From the NCBI RefSeq assembly GCF_023184515.1, contig NZ_JAAHBP010000004.1, positions 62,001 to 126,000 of the forward strand: a stretch of 64,000 bases of DNA, written 5' to 3'. The DNA is from Streptomyces sp. D2-8 (GTDB lineage Bacteria > Actinomycetota > Actinomycetes > Streptomycetales > Streptomycetaceae). Within the stretch, counting starts at the first letter, position 1. Each line of letters starts with the position of its first letter. The notes beneath the pieces are model-generated. The model had not been told where the DNA came from. It saw nothing but the letters and a program-made list of their open reading frames with translations, and did no database searches. Shown piece after piece: positions 8,611-16,625 of the stretch. A program made the translations under genes and the position numbers.

Positions 8611-8652
8611 CAGTGAGGGCCCTGCCGACGCGCGTCGGCAGGGCCCTCACTG
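8611..8652 (+). terminator. 42-bp perfect palindrome, terminator
   Basis: Bases 8611-8652 read identically on both strands (20-base arms around CG). The hairpin closes the csp - helicase - CBS unit 30 bases after the last stop codon. Confidence 0.88.
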
Positions 8653-8783
8653 TCGTGTCGTGTCGCCGCGCCACCCGTGTGACGACTGGTCCATCCGTGG
8701 ACTCGTCCACGAGCTCGTCCTCGCGCCCGCACGTGATCCGAGCCACAGGATGCCTGTGCCCACCGGGCTCCAAAATCTACCTT

Positions 8784-9081
8784 TGCCAGGGTAGACATTG
8801 GCTCTCGCCGTGGTTAGTCTTCTTCTCGTAGACATGGTCAGAGGAGACCCGAGGAAGGACGGAGGAGCAGACGCCATCAGGATCGCCCGGCCCGGCAGCG
8901 CTCGGTCCGGGTACCGCAAGACCCCGGATTGGATGGTGGTCCCCGGTCACGCAGCCGCGATCCCCGCACCCCTCCCGAAGTCGGGCCGGGCAGCGGAAAC
9001 AGAAGGTCGGCACTGCATAAGGGCCGACAGATGGTGTTGAATTTCCTTCGGGGCCCTGGTGCCGTACGGCACCAGGGCCCC
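8784..9081 (+). other. Long leader or small RNA ending in a 32-bp palindrome, upstream of the MerR-type gene
   Basis: The 525-base gap between the CBS-like gene and the MerR-type gene (8582-9106) has no gene I can support. It contains two near-identical GTAGACAT boxes (8791 and 8828), which may be promoter elements, and it ends in a perfect 32-bp palindrome at 9050-9081. The palindrome could terminate a ~200-nt transcript or act as an attenuator for the MerR-type gene, whose ribosome site starts about 20 bases later. An open frame (ATG at 8834, about 68 codons) crosses the region, but its coding status is unclear. Confidence 0.45.
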
Positions 9082-9106
9082 TCGACGCGTTGTACTACGA
9101 GGTGAC

Positions 9107-9457
9107 ATGGCAGCAGATACCCCGCTCAGCAATCGTCTGGACGACGATGACTACCCGGCCTACACCATGGGCCGGGCCGCCGAGATGCTCGGCACCACCC
9201 CCGGCTTCCTGCGAGCCATCGGTGAGGCCCGTCTGATCACGCCGCTGCGCTCGGAGGGCGGGCACCGCCGGTACTCCCGCTACCAGCTGCGGATCGCCGC
9301 GCGCGCCCGCGAGCTCGTCGACAGGGGGACCCCGATCGAGGCCGCCTGCCGCATCGTCATCCTCGAGGACCAGCTCGAGGAAGCTCAGCGCATCAACGCC
9401 GAGTACCGCCGTGCCGCGAACGAAGCCTCCGGTGGTTCCGCTCCCGTTTCGAGCTGA
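9107..9457 (+). CDS. MerR-family transcriptional regulator
   Basis: This 116-residue regulator has a MerR-type winged helix: YTMGRAAEMLGTTPGFLRAI, then the wing REGGHRRYSR-like segment SEGGHRRYSRYQL. A helical C-terminal part follows (IVILEDQLEEAQRINAEY) that should form the dimer coiled coil. There is no ligand-binding domain, so it is probably a small DNA-binding protein that acts by abundance. The start is the ATG at 9107, after GAGGTGAC. It is preceded by an unusually long leader with a strong hairpin (9050-9081) and followed by a terminator. Confidence 0.88.
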   Translation: MAADTPLSNRLDDDDYPAYTMGRAAEMLGTTPGFLRAIGEARLITPLRSEGGHRRYSRYQLRIAARARELVDRGTPIEAACRIVILEDQLEEAQRINAEYRRAANEASGGSAPVSS

Positions 9458-9497
9458 TCACGTCGAAGCAGGCGGGGCCCGTCACCCGCTCCCTGAA

Positions 9498-9522
9498 AAC
9501 CCCAGGTCGGCGACCTGGGGTT
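9498..9522 (+). terminator. Terminator hairpin
   Basis: AACCCCAGGTCG (9498-9509) pairs with CGACCTGGGGTT (9511-9522) 41 bases after the MerR-type gene. Confidence 0.75.
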
Positions 9523-9729
9523 CGTTGTCGCCCCGGCCGGTGCGGAAGCCACCCGGGGTGAACCGGCCCCTTGCGTCATCAGGTCAACCGTCCCGGACTC
9601 TTGACTCGTAAGGCGGTAGTGGCGATTCTCGTCGCACACTTTGCGAGGTCATGACAAGGCACCCGCGGGGCCGGCTCCCGGTCCCGGCGCACCCGGTTCA
9701 CCGACCGCGCGACCCGCCGACCGAGGGAC

Positions 9730-11799
9730 GTGGCTGTGACCAGTTCCGGACGCCCGTACCGCCGACGCAAGAACGTCACCGTTGTGTCGCTGCTCCTGCT
9801 CGTGCTGTCGATCGCGCTCGGGCCCACACCGAGTGCGGCAGCCGGGAACGACTGGTGGGACCCGACGGCACGGCCCGCGCCGGACTCCCGGATCAACGTC
9901 ACGGGCGAGCCCTTCACCGGCACGAACGCCGAGGGCGAGGTGCGCGGGTTCGTCGACGCGCACGACCACATCTTCTCCAACGAGGCCTTCGGCGGGCGTC
10001 TGATCTGCGGAAAGGCGTTCTCCGAGCAGGGTGTGGCCGACGCGCTCAAGGACTGCCCCGAGCACTACCCGGACGGCTCGCTCGCGATCTTCGACTTCAT
10101 CACCAACGGCGGCGACGGCAAGCACGACCCGAACGGCTGGCCCACCTTCAAGGACTGGCCCGCGCACGACTCGCTGACCCACCAGCAGAACTACTACGCC
10201 TGGATCGAGCGGGCCTGGCGCGGCGGGCAGCGGGTGCTGGTCAACGACCTCGTCACCAACGGCGTGATCTGCTCCGTGTACTTCTTCAAGGACCGCTCCT
10301 GCGACGAGATGACGTCCATCCGGCTCCAGGCCAAGCTGACGTACGACATGCAGGCCTTCGTCGACAGGATGTACGGCGGGCCCGGCAAGGGCTGGTTCCG
10401 GGTCGTCACCGACAGCGCACAGGCCCGCGAGGTCATCGAGCAGGGCAAGCTGGCGGTGATCATGGGCGTCGAGACCTCCGAGCCCTTCGGCTGCAAGCAG
10501 GTCCTGGACATCGCGCAGTGCAGCAAGGCGGACATCGACAAGGGCCTGGACGAGCTGCACGCGCTGGGCGTGCGCAGCATGTTCCTGTGCCACAAGTTCG
10601 ACAACGCCCTGTGCGGGGTGCGTTTCGACTCGGGCTCGCTCGGAACGGCCATCAACGTCGGGCAGTTCCTGTCGACCGGCACGTACTGGAAGACCGAGAA
10701 GTGCACCGGCCCGCAACGCGACAACCCCATCGGCGACGCCCCGGCGGCCGCGGCCGAGGAGAAGCTCCCCGCGGGCGAGGAGGTCCCGTCGTACAGCGCC
10801 GACGCGCAGTGCAACGTCCGGGGACTCACCGACCTCGGCGAGTACGCCGTACGCGGCATGATGAAGCGCGGCATGATGCTGGAGATCGACCACATGAGCG
10901 TCAAGGCCACCGGCCGGGTGCTCGACATCTTCGAGGCCGAGTCCTACCCCGGCGTGCTCTCCTCGCACAGCTGGATGGACATGGACTGGACCGAGCGCGT
11001 CTACGGCCTCGGCGGCTTCATCGCCCAGTACATGCACGGCTCCGAGGGCTTCGTCGCGGAGGCGAAGCGCACGGAGGGGCTGCGGGACAAGTACGGCGTG
11101 GGCTACGGCTACGGCACCGACATGAACGGCGTCGGCGGCTGGCCGGGACCGCGCGGGGCGGACGCGCCGAACAAGGTCACATACCCGTTCAAGAGCGTCG
11201 ACGGCGGCTCGGTCATCGACCGGCAGACCACCGGCGAGCGCACCTGGGACCTGAACACCGACGGCGCCGCCCACTACGGCCTCGTCCCGGACTGGATCGA
11301 GGACATCCGCCGGGTCGGCGGCCAGGACGTGGTCGACGACCTGTTCCGGGGCGCCGAGTCCTACCTCGACACCTGGGCGGCCTCCGAGCAGCACGAGGCC
11401 GGGGCGAACCTCGCGCGCGGCGCGAGCACATCGGCCAGTTCCTCGGAGTGGAGCCTGTTCACGAGCTACCAGCCGCACCGGGCCGTCGACGGCGACCGCC
11501 GCACCCGCTGGGCCAGCGACTGGAGCGACGACCAGTGGTACCAGGTCGACCTCGGCTCCAGCCAGACCGTCCAGCGGGTCACCCTCGACTGGGAGCGCGC
11601 GTACGCGAAGTCGTACCGGATCGAACTCTCCACCGACGGCGTGAACTGGCGGACCGCCTGGTCCACGACCGCCGGTGACGGCGGCCTGGACACGGCGCGC
11701 TTCGCCGGCACGGCGGCCAGGTACGTCCGCGTCCACGGGCTGGAGCGCGGCACCGGCTGGGGCTACTCCCTCCACGAGGTCGGCGTCCACAGCCGCTGA
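9730..11799 (+). CDS. Secreted M19 dipeptidase-like metallohydrolase with F5/8 type C domain
   Basis: This is a 689-residue exported protein. The signal peptide is residues ~1-38 (TVVSLLLLVLSIALG, cleavage near PSAAA). The large middle part follows the amidohydrolase/membrane dipeptidase plan: FVDAHDHIFS near the N-terminus, MLEIDHMSVKATGRVLD, GVLSSHSWMD and GYGTDMNGVGGWPGP supply metal ligands. Residues ~555-689 form a galactose-binding F5/8 type C (discoidin) domain for attachment to sugar polymers. Tandem GTG codons at 9730 and 9736 are possible starts, after GAGGGA. The true substrate is unknown. A TetR regulator follows 19 bases downstream and may control it. Confidence 0.82.
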   Translation: MAVTSSGRPYRRRKNVTVVSLLLLVLSIALGPTPSAAAGNDWWDPTARPAPDSRINVTGEPFTGTNAEGEVRGFVDAHDHIFSNEAFGGRLICGKAFSEQGVADALKDCPEHYPDGSLAIFDFITNGGDGKHDPNGWPTFKDWPAHDSLTHQQNYYAWIERAWRGGQRVLVNDLVTNGVICSVYFFKDRSCDEMTSIRLQAKLTYDMQAFVDRMYGGPGKGWFRVVTDSAQAREVIEQGKLAVIMGVETSEPFGCKQVLDIAQCSKADIDKGLDELHALGVRSMFLCHKFDNALCGVRFDSGSLGTAINVGQFLSTGTYWKTEKCTGPQRDNPIGDAPAAAAEEKLPAGEEVPSYSADAQCNVRGLTDLGEYAVRGMMKRGMMLEIDHMSVKATGRVLDIFEAESYPGVLSSHSWMDMDWTERVYGLGGFIAQYMHGSEGFVAEAKRTEGLRDKYGVGYGYGTDMNGVGGWPGPRGADAPNKVTYPFKSVDGGSVIDRQTTGERTWDLNTDGAAHYGLVPDWIEDIRRVGGQDVVDDLFRGAESYLDTWAASEQHEAGANLARGASTSASSSEWSLFTSYQPHRAVDGDRRTRWASDWSDDQWYQVDLGSSQTVQRVTLDWERAYAKSYRIELSTDGVNWRTAWSTTAGDGGLDTARFAGTAARYVRVHGLERGTGWGYSLHEVGVHSR

Positions 11800-11818
11800 C
11801 ACCCACGAGAGGGGCTCC

Positions 11819-12415
11819 ATGGCACGGTTGCCGTCCGCCGAGCGGCGGCGACAGCTCACCGAAGCGGCGATCAGGGCGATGGCCCGGGACGGCGTCCCCA
11901 GGACGACGACCCGGTCCATCGCCGCCGAGGCGGGCGTCTCGCTGAGCGTCTTCCACTACTGCTTCGACTCCAAGCAACAGCTGATCGAGTCCGTCATCAC
12001 CACCATCACCGGGCACTACGTGACGGTGGTGAAGGAGGCCATACGGCCCAGAGCCACCCTCGAGGAGACCGTCCGGGCCGGCTTCCAGGCGTACTGGGAC
12101 CACGTCCGCGCCCACCCGGACGAGCACATGCTCACCTACGAGCTCACGCAGTACGCCCTGCGCCAGCCCGGTTTCGAACATCTGGCACGCCGTCAGTACG
12201 AGCTGTACGCCGAGGCGTACACCGAGCTCATCGACCAGTTGCGGCAGACCATGGGCCTGCGCCTTCGGGTACCCGTTCCCGTCCTGGCCCGTTACCTGGC
12301 CGCCATGACCGACGGCCTGACGCTCAACTACCTGGTCCTCGGCGACGACTCGGCCTGGGCGGGCATCCTCGACACCGTCACCGCGCACGTCGCCGGGCTG
12401 GTGCACGAGAACTGA
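11819..12415 (+). CDS. TetR-family transcriptional regulator
   Basis: This 198-residue regulator has an N-terminal HTH (RQLTEAAIRAMARDG, RSIAAEAGVSLSVFHYCFDSK) and an all-helical ligand-binding part (EHMLTYELTQYALRQPGF) of the BetI/TetR_C_6 type. The start is the ATG at 11819, with GAGAGGGG before it. It lies 19 bases after the secreted hydrolase gene on the same strand and is likely co-transcribed with it. No operator palindrome stands out nearby. Confidence 0.9.
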   Translation: MARLPSAERRRQLTEAAIRAMARDGVPRTTTRSIAAEAGVSLSVFHYCFDSKQQLIESVITTITGHYVTVVKEAIRPRATLEETVRAGFQAYWDHVRAHPDEHMLTYELTQYALRQPGFEHLARRQYELYAEAYTELIDQLRQTMGLRLRVPVPVLARYLAAMTDGLTLNYLVLGDDSAWAGILDTVTAHVAGLVHEN

Positions 12416-12537
12416 CGGGAGCCTCTCCCGAATTGGTTGTCATGGGAACGCCCCTGAGGGGCATTCGAACAAAACAAGTCGAAAGTGAGGAGAGTACGGC
12501 CCGTTCGGTCCGTGCCATCGACAACTGGGAGTTCCCC

Positions 12538-12825
12538 ATGGCGAGTTACGGCGGTTCCTCTGCTGCGTCCTCCGGTTCGCGCACCAACGGCCTGGCGATC
12601 GCGAGCCTGTGCTGCGGCATCATCGGCCTGTTCTTCCTGAACATCGTTCTCGGCCCGCTGGCCATCGTCTTCGGTGCCGTCGCCCGCCGGCAGGCGTCGG
12701 TCAGGAACGGCGCCGGAATGGCGAAGGCCGGCATCATCCTCGGCATCGTCGACGTGGTCCTGTGGCTCGTACTCCTGGCCGTGGCCACCAGCAACGGCGG
12801 CTTCAGCTGGTACGTCGGGGGCTAG
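12538..12825 (+). CDS. DUF4190 small membrane protein
   Basis: This 95-residue protein has a Ser/Gly-rich N-terminus followed by the DUF4190 pattern NGLAIASLCCGIIGLFF, LGPLAIVFGAVARRQ and MAKAGIILGIVDVVLW. That makes three hydrophobic segments and two transmembrane hairpins in the membrane. The function of the family is unknown. The start is the ATG at 12538, after GGGAG; the frame upstream is open but has no family match. The region between it and the TetR gene probably contains its promoter. Confidence 0.85.
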   Translation: MASYGGSSAASSGSRTNGLAIASLCCGIIGLFFLNIVLGPLAIVFGAVARRQASVRNGAGMAKAGIILGIVDVVLWLVLLAVATSNGGFSWYVGG

Positions 12826-12842
12826 GACGGCCTGACGTCCGG

Positions 12843-13421
12843 TCAGGGGGCCGTCGTGGTCCTCTTGCGGGCGCGGTACGCGGCTGCCTTGATCTTGTTG
12901 CCGCAGGAGTCCATCCCGCACCACTGCCGCCGCAGGCCCCGCGAGCGGTCGATGTAGGTGCGGGTGCACTCCGGGTTCCCGCACTCCTTGAGCAGGGGCA
13001 CGTCCGGGCCGCTCAGGAGCTCGACGGCGTGGCGCGCCACCAGGGAGAGGGCCTCGTCCGGCGTCGCCTGCGTCCATCGCGCCGCCGGAGTGAGCTGGGG
13101 CACCGCGGGCGGCGTGCGGGCCGCGTTGTTCACGACGGTCAGCGCCGCCCCGTCGTACTCCTCCCCGAGCCGGCGGGCGGTGACCAGCTGGTAGACCGCT
13201 TCCCGTACGGCCCTCGCCCGCTCGACGTCGGCCGCCTGGCCGGGGGAGACCGCGTCGACCAGGCCGGACTCCACGTACCACGCGGTCAGCCGGTCCGGCG
13301 ACACGAGCATCTCGAAGCGCGCCGAACGGCGGGCTCGGAGCGTGGCGGCGAAGTCGAGGGCCGGGTTTCCGCAGACGAAGACATGGCCGGGGTTCACGTC
13401 ACCATTCTGACCAGTGACCAT
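12843..13421 (-). CDS. ABATE / CGNR zinc-finger transcriptional regulator
   Basis: This is a 192-residue protein. The N-terminal ABATE domain begins at CGNPALDFAATLRARR. The C-terminus is a CGNR zinc finger (LKECGNPECTRTYIDRSRG, then WCGMDSCGNKIKAAAYRAR) with four Cys in place. Such proteins are DNA-binding regulators thought to sense a ligand through the ABATE part. The ATG at 13421 was taken; a GTG at 13397 is the alternative, and neither has an ideal site. A related ABATE-CGNR module is fused to a SARP at 27953-29293. Confidence 0.85.
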   Translation of the reverse strand: MVTGQNGDVNPGHVFVCGNPALDFAATLRARRSARFEMLVSPDRLTAWYVESGLVDAVSPGQAADVERARAVREAVYQLVTARRLGEEYDGAALTVVNNAARTPPAVPQLTPAARWTQATPDEALSLVARHAVELLSGPDVPLLKECGNPECTRTYIDRSRGLRRQWCGMDSCGNKIKAAAYRARKRTTTAP

Positions 13422-13640
13422 ACCTCCGGCAAGCCTCAGAGGTGATCGGCGTCGACGACGGCGGCCCGCGCGTAGGCGGCGGGCGCGTAGACGGCGGGCG
13501 CCTATCGACTGGCAATGCGAAGTACTGCACCCACCAAGCCACCGCTTGAACCGGTGACACATGGGAGGGCAGTCAGGCCAACGACCCTCGGCCCACGTCT
13601 GACGCCCCTTCGGTTCTCGCAGCCCCGCGTCAGGGATCGT

Positions 13641-13829
13641 CTACCGCTTCTGCGCCCGGTAGCGCCTCATCAGCGCGGTGATCCGCGCCTGGTCCGCCTG
13701 GCCGTTGAGTTCGGTAAGGAGGTCGTCCGGGCACAACTCGTAGAAGTCGCCCCACCAGCGGCGCCCCCGGTTGTCCCAGATGCGGTGGCCGCCGGGCACT
13801 CACCTGGCCACGTAGCGTCTCCTGCTCAT
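13641..13829 (-). pseudogene. Small protein gene with an early in-frame TGA
   Basis: An ATG at 13829 opens MSRRRYVAR and then meets TGA at 13802-13800. The same frame continues directly with GTG and a protein-like stretch (PGGHRIWDNRGRRWWGDFYE) to a TAG at 13641. Either a nonsense mutation has split a ~62-residue protein, or translation now starts at the GTG at 13799 to give 52 residues. The composition (many W, D, R in ordered positions) looks coding. The family is not named. The rest of 13422-13940 holds no other supported gene. Confidence 0.45.
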
Positions 13830-13890
13830 CGCGCCGACCGTACGCGGCCCGGTCCTCGCCGGCCAGTCAATATGCCGCCCGGCAGAACGA

Positions 13891-13914
13891 AACCCCGGGT
13901 CGTGACCCGGGGTT
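13891..13914. terminator. Bidirectional terminator hairpin
   Basis: AACCCCGGGTC (13891-13901) and GACCCGGGGTT (13904-13914) form a perfect hairpin 28 bases beyond the stop of the acyl-CoA dehydrogenase remnant. Confidence 0.75.
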
Positions 13915-13941
13915 GGTTCCGTCCTGGTGTGCGGGTGGTGG

Positions 13942-14742
13942 TCAGACGAAGGCGCTCTCGCCCGTGATCGACTTGCCGACGATCAGGGTGTTCATCTCAC
14001 GGGTGCCCTCGAAGGAGTAGACGGCCTCGGCGTCGGCGAAGAAGCGGGCGATGTCGTGGTCGAGGAGGATGCCGTTGCCGCCGAAGATCTCACGGCTCCA
14101 GGCCACGACCTCCCGCATCCGGGAGGTGACGAACGCCTTGGCCAGGGCGGAGTGTTCGTCGCGGAAGATGCCGGCGTCCTGGAGCCGGGCGAGCTGCACC
14201 AGCATCCCCCCGGACGCGGTGATGTTGCCGAGGCTCTTGACCAGCAGGTCCTGCACGAGCTGGAAGCCGCCGATCGGGCGGCCGAACTGGCGGCGCTCCC
14301 GGGCGTAGTCCAGGGCCAGTTCGCAGGCGCCGACCATGACACCGAGGGCCTGCCAGGCCACCCCGGCGCGGGTCGCGCGCAGGATCTCGGCGACGTCCCG
14401 GAAGGAGTTGATGTTCAGCAGGCGGTTCGCCTCCGGCACCCGGACGTCGGTCAGGGTGATCTCGGCGTTCTCCACGATCCGGAAGGCGAGCTTGTTCTCG
14501 ATCTTCACCGGGTCGAAGCCGGGCATGTCCTTCTCGACGACGAACCCCTTGACGTGGTTGTCGTCGACGTCCCGGGCCCACACCACGACGTAGTCGGCGA
14601 AGGTGGCGTTGCCGATCCACTTCTTGGCGCCGCTCAGGACCCAGGTGTCGCCCTCGCGCCGGGCGGTGGTGCGCATGGCCTCGCCGCCCTTGTCACCCCG
14701 GGAATCGCCCGAAGGCCTGGTCTGGGCGATCGTGAGGAGCAT
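13942..14742 (-). pseudogene. Acyl-CoA dehydrogenase, N-terminal half missing
   Basis: The frame encodes only the middle and C-terminal parts of an acyl-CoA dehydrogenase: GEAMRTTARREGDTWVLSG, KKWIGNATFADYVVVWARD, and the C-terminal helices through GGNGILLDHDIARFFADAEA and FEGTREMNTLIVG, where the Glu is the usual catalytic-base position of glutaryl-CoA-type enzymes. A normal enzyme has ~390 residues; about 255 are recognisable here. The N-terminal helical domain and the LTEP flavin-binding segment are absent. Homology stops around 14710, and a foreign junction of ~60 bases then leads to the MFS gene. Rearrangement has probably inactivated it. Confidence 0.8.
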
Positions 14743-14775
14743 CGCCGTCGAGTCGGTCCTGGTCGCGCCGACCTG

Positions 14776-16056
14776 TCACACCGGCTCGGACACCCGGCGG
14801 TGGCCGGAGAGCACGACGAGTCCGCCGACGACGGCGAGGCCCGTCAGGACGGTACCGAAGAGCGTCGCGCCGGTGGGCAGGCCCACCGCGTCCATGAGGT
14901 AGCCCGTGGACACCGGCAGGAGGCCGGCCGGGATGTAACCGCCCACGTTCAGCGCGGCGTTGGCCTCGGCGAGGCGCCGCGCCGGGACGGTGGCGTTGAG
15001 CAGCGACAGACCGCCGAGCTGGCCCATGCCCTGGCCGGCCCCGGCGAGCAGGGCGGAGGCGACGAGCAGCGCGACCGACGAGGCGTGCACGGCGGCGATC
15101 AGCGCGGCCATGCTGAGGGTGGTGCTGATCGCACCGGCGGTCAGGATGGTGCGCCGGGGCAGCTTCCGCACGGCGAACTGGACGCCGGTGGCGGCGAGGA
15201 ACATGACGAACGCCATGGCTCCGGCGACGATCCGGCTGGTGGTGCCGAGCAGTTCGGTCAGGAGGGTGGGGCCGAGCGACAGCACGAAGGACGTGGCGGT
15301 GATGCCGGGGGCGAACACCGCGATGCCCAGGGCGAGATGGATGCCGTTGCCGTGCGGTACGCCGGGCACGCGCACCCAGGCGCCCTTGCCGCGGGCGGCG
15401 GGACTGCGTACCGGCATGCGCAGCACGGCGAGGACGGCCGTGAGCAGCAGGACCGCCTCGACGACGAAGACGGTGACGATGGGGGCCGGGAGCGCCTCGG
15501 ACAGCAGGCCGGCGAGCAGCGGGCCGAGGCCGGCCCCGAAGACCATCGCGCAGGAGGCGAGCAGCGCGGCCAGCCGCTTCCGCTCCGGGCCTGCCACGTC
15601 CGTCACGGCGGCCATGCCGGCGGAGACGACCGCGCCGACGGCGATGCCGGTGAACAGCCGGGCGACGATCAGTGCGACGACCGTCGTGGCGGTCGCGAAG
15701 ATCACGCAGGCGGCCAGGGCGAGCGCGAGGGCGGGCAGCAGCACGGGCTTGCGTCCCAGCCGGTCGGAGACGACGCCCGACACGAGCAGCGAGCCGAGCA
15801 GTCCGACGATGTAGACCGCGAAGACGACGGTCAGGGTGCCCTTGGAGAACCCGATGTCGCGCTGCCACAGCACGTACAGCGGGGTCGCCGCGTTGGACAG
15901 CACGAAGACGGCGGTCACCGGCCAGGCCGCCAGCCACACCCACCAGGTGGGCGTGCGGGCCGCGGCCGGCTCCGGCGGTGCGGGCGTGGCCGGCTCCGGC
16001 GGTGCGGCCTGCTGTTCGTCCACCGTCTCGGCGGACAGGGTCCGACTCTCCGACAT
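14776..16056 (-). CDS. MFS transporter, drug-efflux type
   Basis: This is a 426-residue inner-membrane exporter with 12 predicted helices. The MFS signature between helices 2 and 3 is GVVSDRLGRKPVLLPALA. An Ala/Pro/Glu-rich N-terminal tail of ~35 residues precedes helix 1 (WWVWLAAWPVTAVFVLSNAA). The start ATG follows GGAGGGAG. It is divergent from a small ArsR-like regulator, and the 98-base gap between them carries inverted repeats. This points to repressor-controlled efflux of an unknown compound. The downstream neighbour is the truncated acyl-CoA dehydrogenase. Confidence 0.9.
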   Translation of the reverse strand: MSESRTLSAETVDEQQAAPPEPATPAPPEPAAARTPTWWVWLAAWPVTAVFVLSNAATPLYVLWQRDIGFSKGTLTVVFAVYIVGLLGSLLVSGVVSDRLGRKPVLLPALALALAACVIFATATTVVALIVARLFTGIAVGAVVSAGMAAVTDVAGPERKRLAALLASCAMVFGAGLGPLLAGLLSEALPAPIVTVFVVEAVLLLTAVLAVLRMPVRSPAARGKGAWVRVPGVPHGNGIHLALGIAVFAPGITATSFVLSLGPTLLTELLGTTSRIVAGAMAFVMFLAATGVQFAVRKLPRRTILTAGAISTTLSMAALIAAVHASSVALLVASALLAGAGQGMGQLGGLSLLNATVPARRLAEANAALNVGGYIPAGLLPVSTGYLMDAVGLPTGATLFGTVLTGLAVVGGLVVLSGHRRVSEPV

Positions 16057-16080
16057 GGGTTGCTCCCTCCGGCAAGCTCA

Positions 16081-16126
16081 GTACGAGTCCGTTCGAACTT
16101 AGCAGGCAGTACGATTGAACTCGTAC
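16081..16126. promoter_or_regulatory. Inverted repeats between the MFS and ArsR genes, probable operator
   Basis: GTACGAGT (16081-16088) is the mirror of ACTCGTAC (16119-16126). Inside the right half, GTACGA (16109-16114) and TCGTAC (16121-16126) form a tighter 6-6-6 repeat, and GTTCGAAC (16091-16098) is a perfect palindrome. These sites lie in the shared promoter region of the exporter and its regulator. Confidence 0.65.
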
Positions 16127-16154
16127 ATAGGATTTCGGTTACAGGGAGCTGGCT

Positions 16155-16538
16155 ATGTCCGCGACGGTCCGACAGGCGCCGGTCATCAAGGTGGTGCCGG
16201 AGCCGGAGAACCTGCCGGAACCGCTGCCCGAGCCGGCGGTCGGGGAGCTGCGGCTGGAGACCGTGCTGGGCGCGCTGAGCGACCCGCTGCGGCTGCGGAT
16301 CGTGCGCAAACTCCTGCTCGAGGCGGAGGCGTTCGACCACTCCTGCGGCTGGTTCGGCCTCGACCGCCCCAAGTCCTCCCTCACCCACCACTTCAAGGCC
16401 CTGCGCGAGGCCGGCGTCACCCGCCAGCGCCAGTACGGCCTGGAACGCCGCAGCCACGTCCGCGTGGACGACCTCAACGCCCGGTTCCCCGGGCTGGTGG
16501 ACCTGGTGGCGGCCTGGACACCGCCGGACACGCCCTGA
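16155..16538 (+). CDS. ArsR-like winged-helix regulator of the adjacent exporter
   Basis: This is a 127-residue protein. After a Pro/Glu-rich N-terminus of ~30 residues comes the HTH domain: LETVLGALSDPLRLRIVRKLL, the recognition helix PKSSLTHHFKALREAGV and a wing (RQRQYGLERRSHV). It is likely a repressor of the divergent MFS gene and of itself. The ATG follows AGGGAG. A two-component system on the same strand starts 88 bases downstream and is probably separate. Confidence 0.88.
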   Translation: MSATVRQAPVIKVVPEPENLPEPLPEPAVGELRLETVLGALSDPLRLRIVRKLLLEAEAFDHSCGWFGLDRPKSSLTHHFKALREAGVTRQRQYGLERRSHVRVDDLNARFPGLVDLVAAWTPPDTP

Positions 16539-16625
16539 ACCAGGGCTTGTTCTCCCGGCGCGTGAGGCCGCCTCCCCGCTACGGTTCCGGGGTCGGGCAG
16601 CACGAGACGGGGGTCCTACGTCGCC

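Noticed and set aside
9649..11919. 756-codon open frame antisense to the M19-like hydrolase
   Set aside because: Val/Ala/Gly/Asp-rich translation typical of the antisense frame in high-GC DNA; no start signal or family.
13543..13560. Hairpin with TTCAAG loop on the minus strand that resembles a tRNA T-arm
   Set aside because: No D-arm, anticodon arm or acceptor stem could be assembled around it, so a tRNA or tRNA remnant with an attachment site is not supported.
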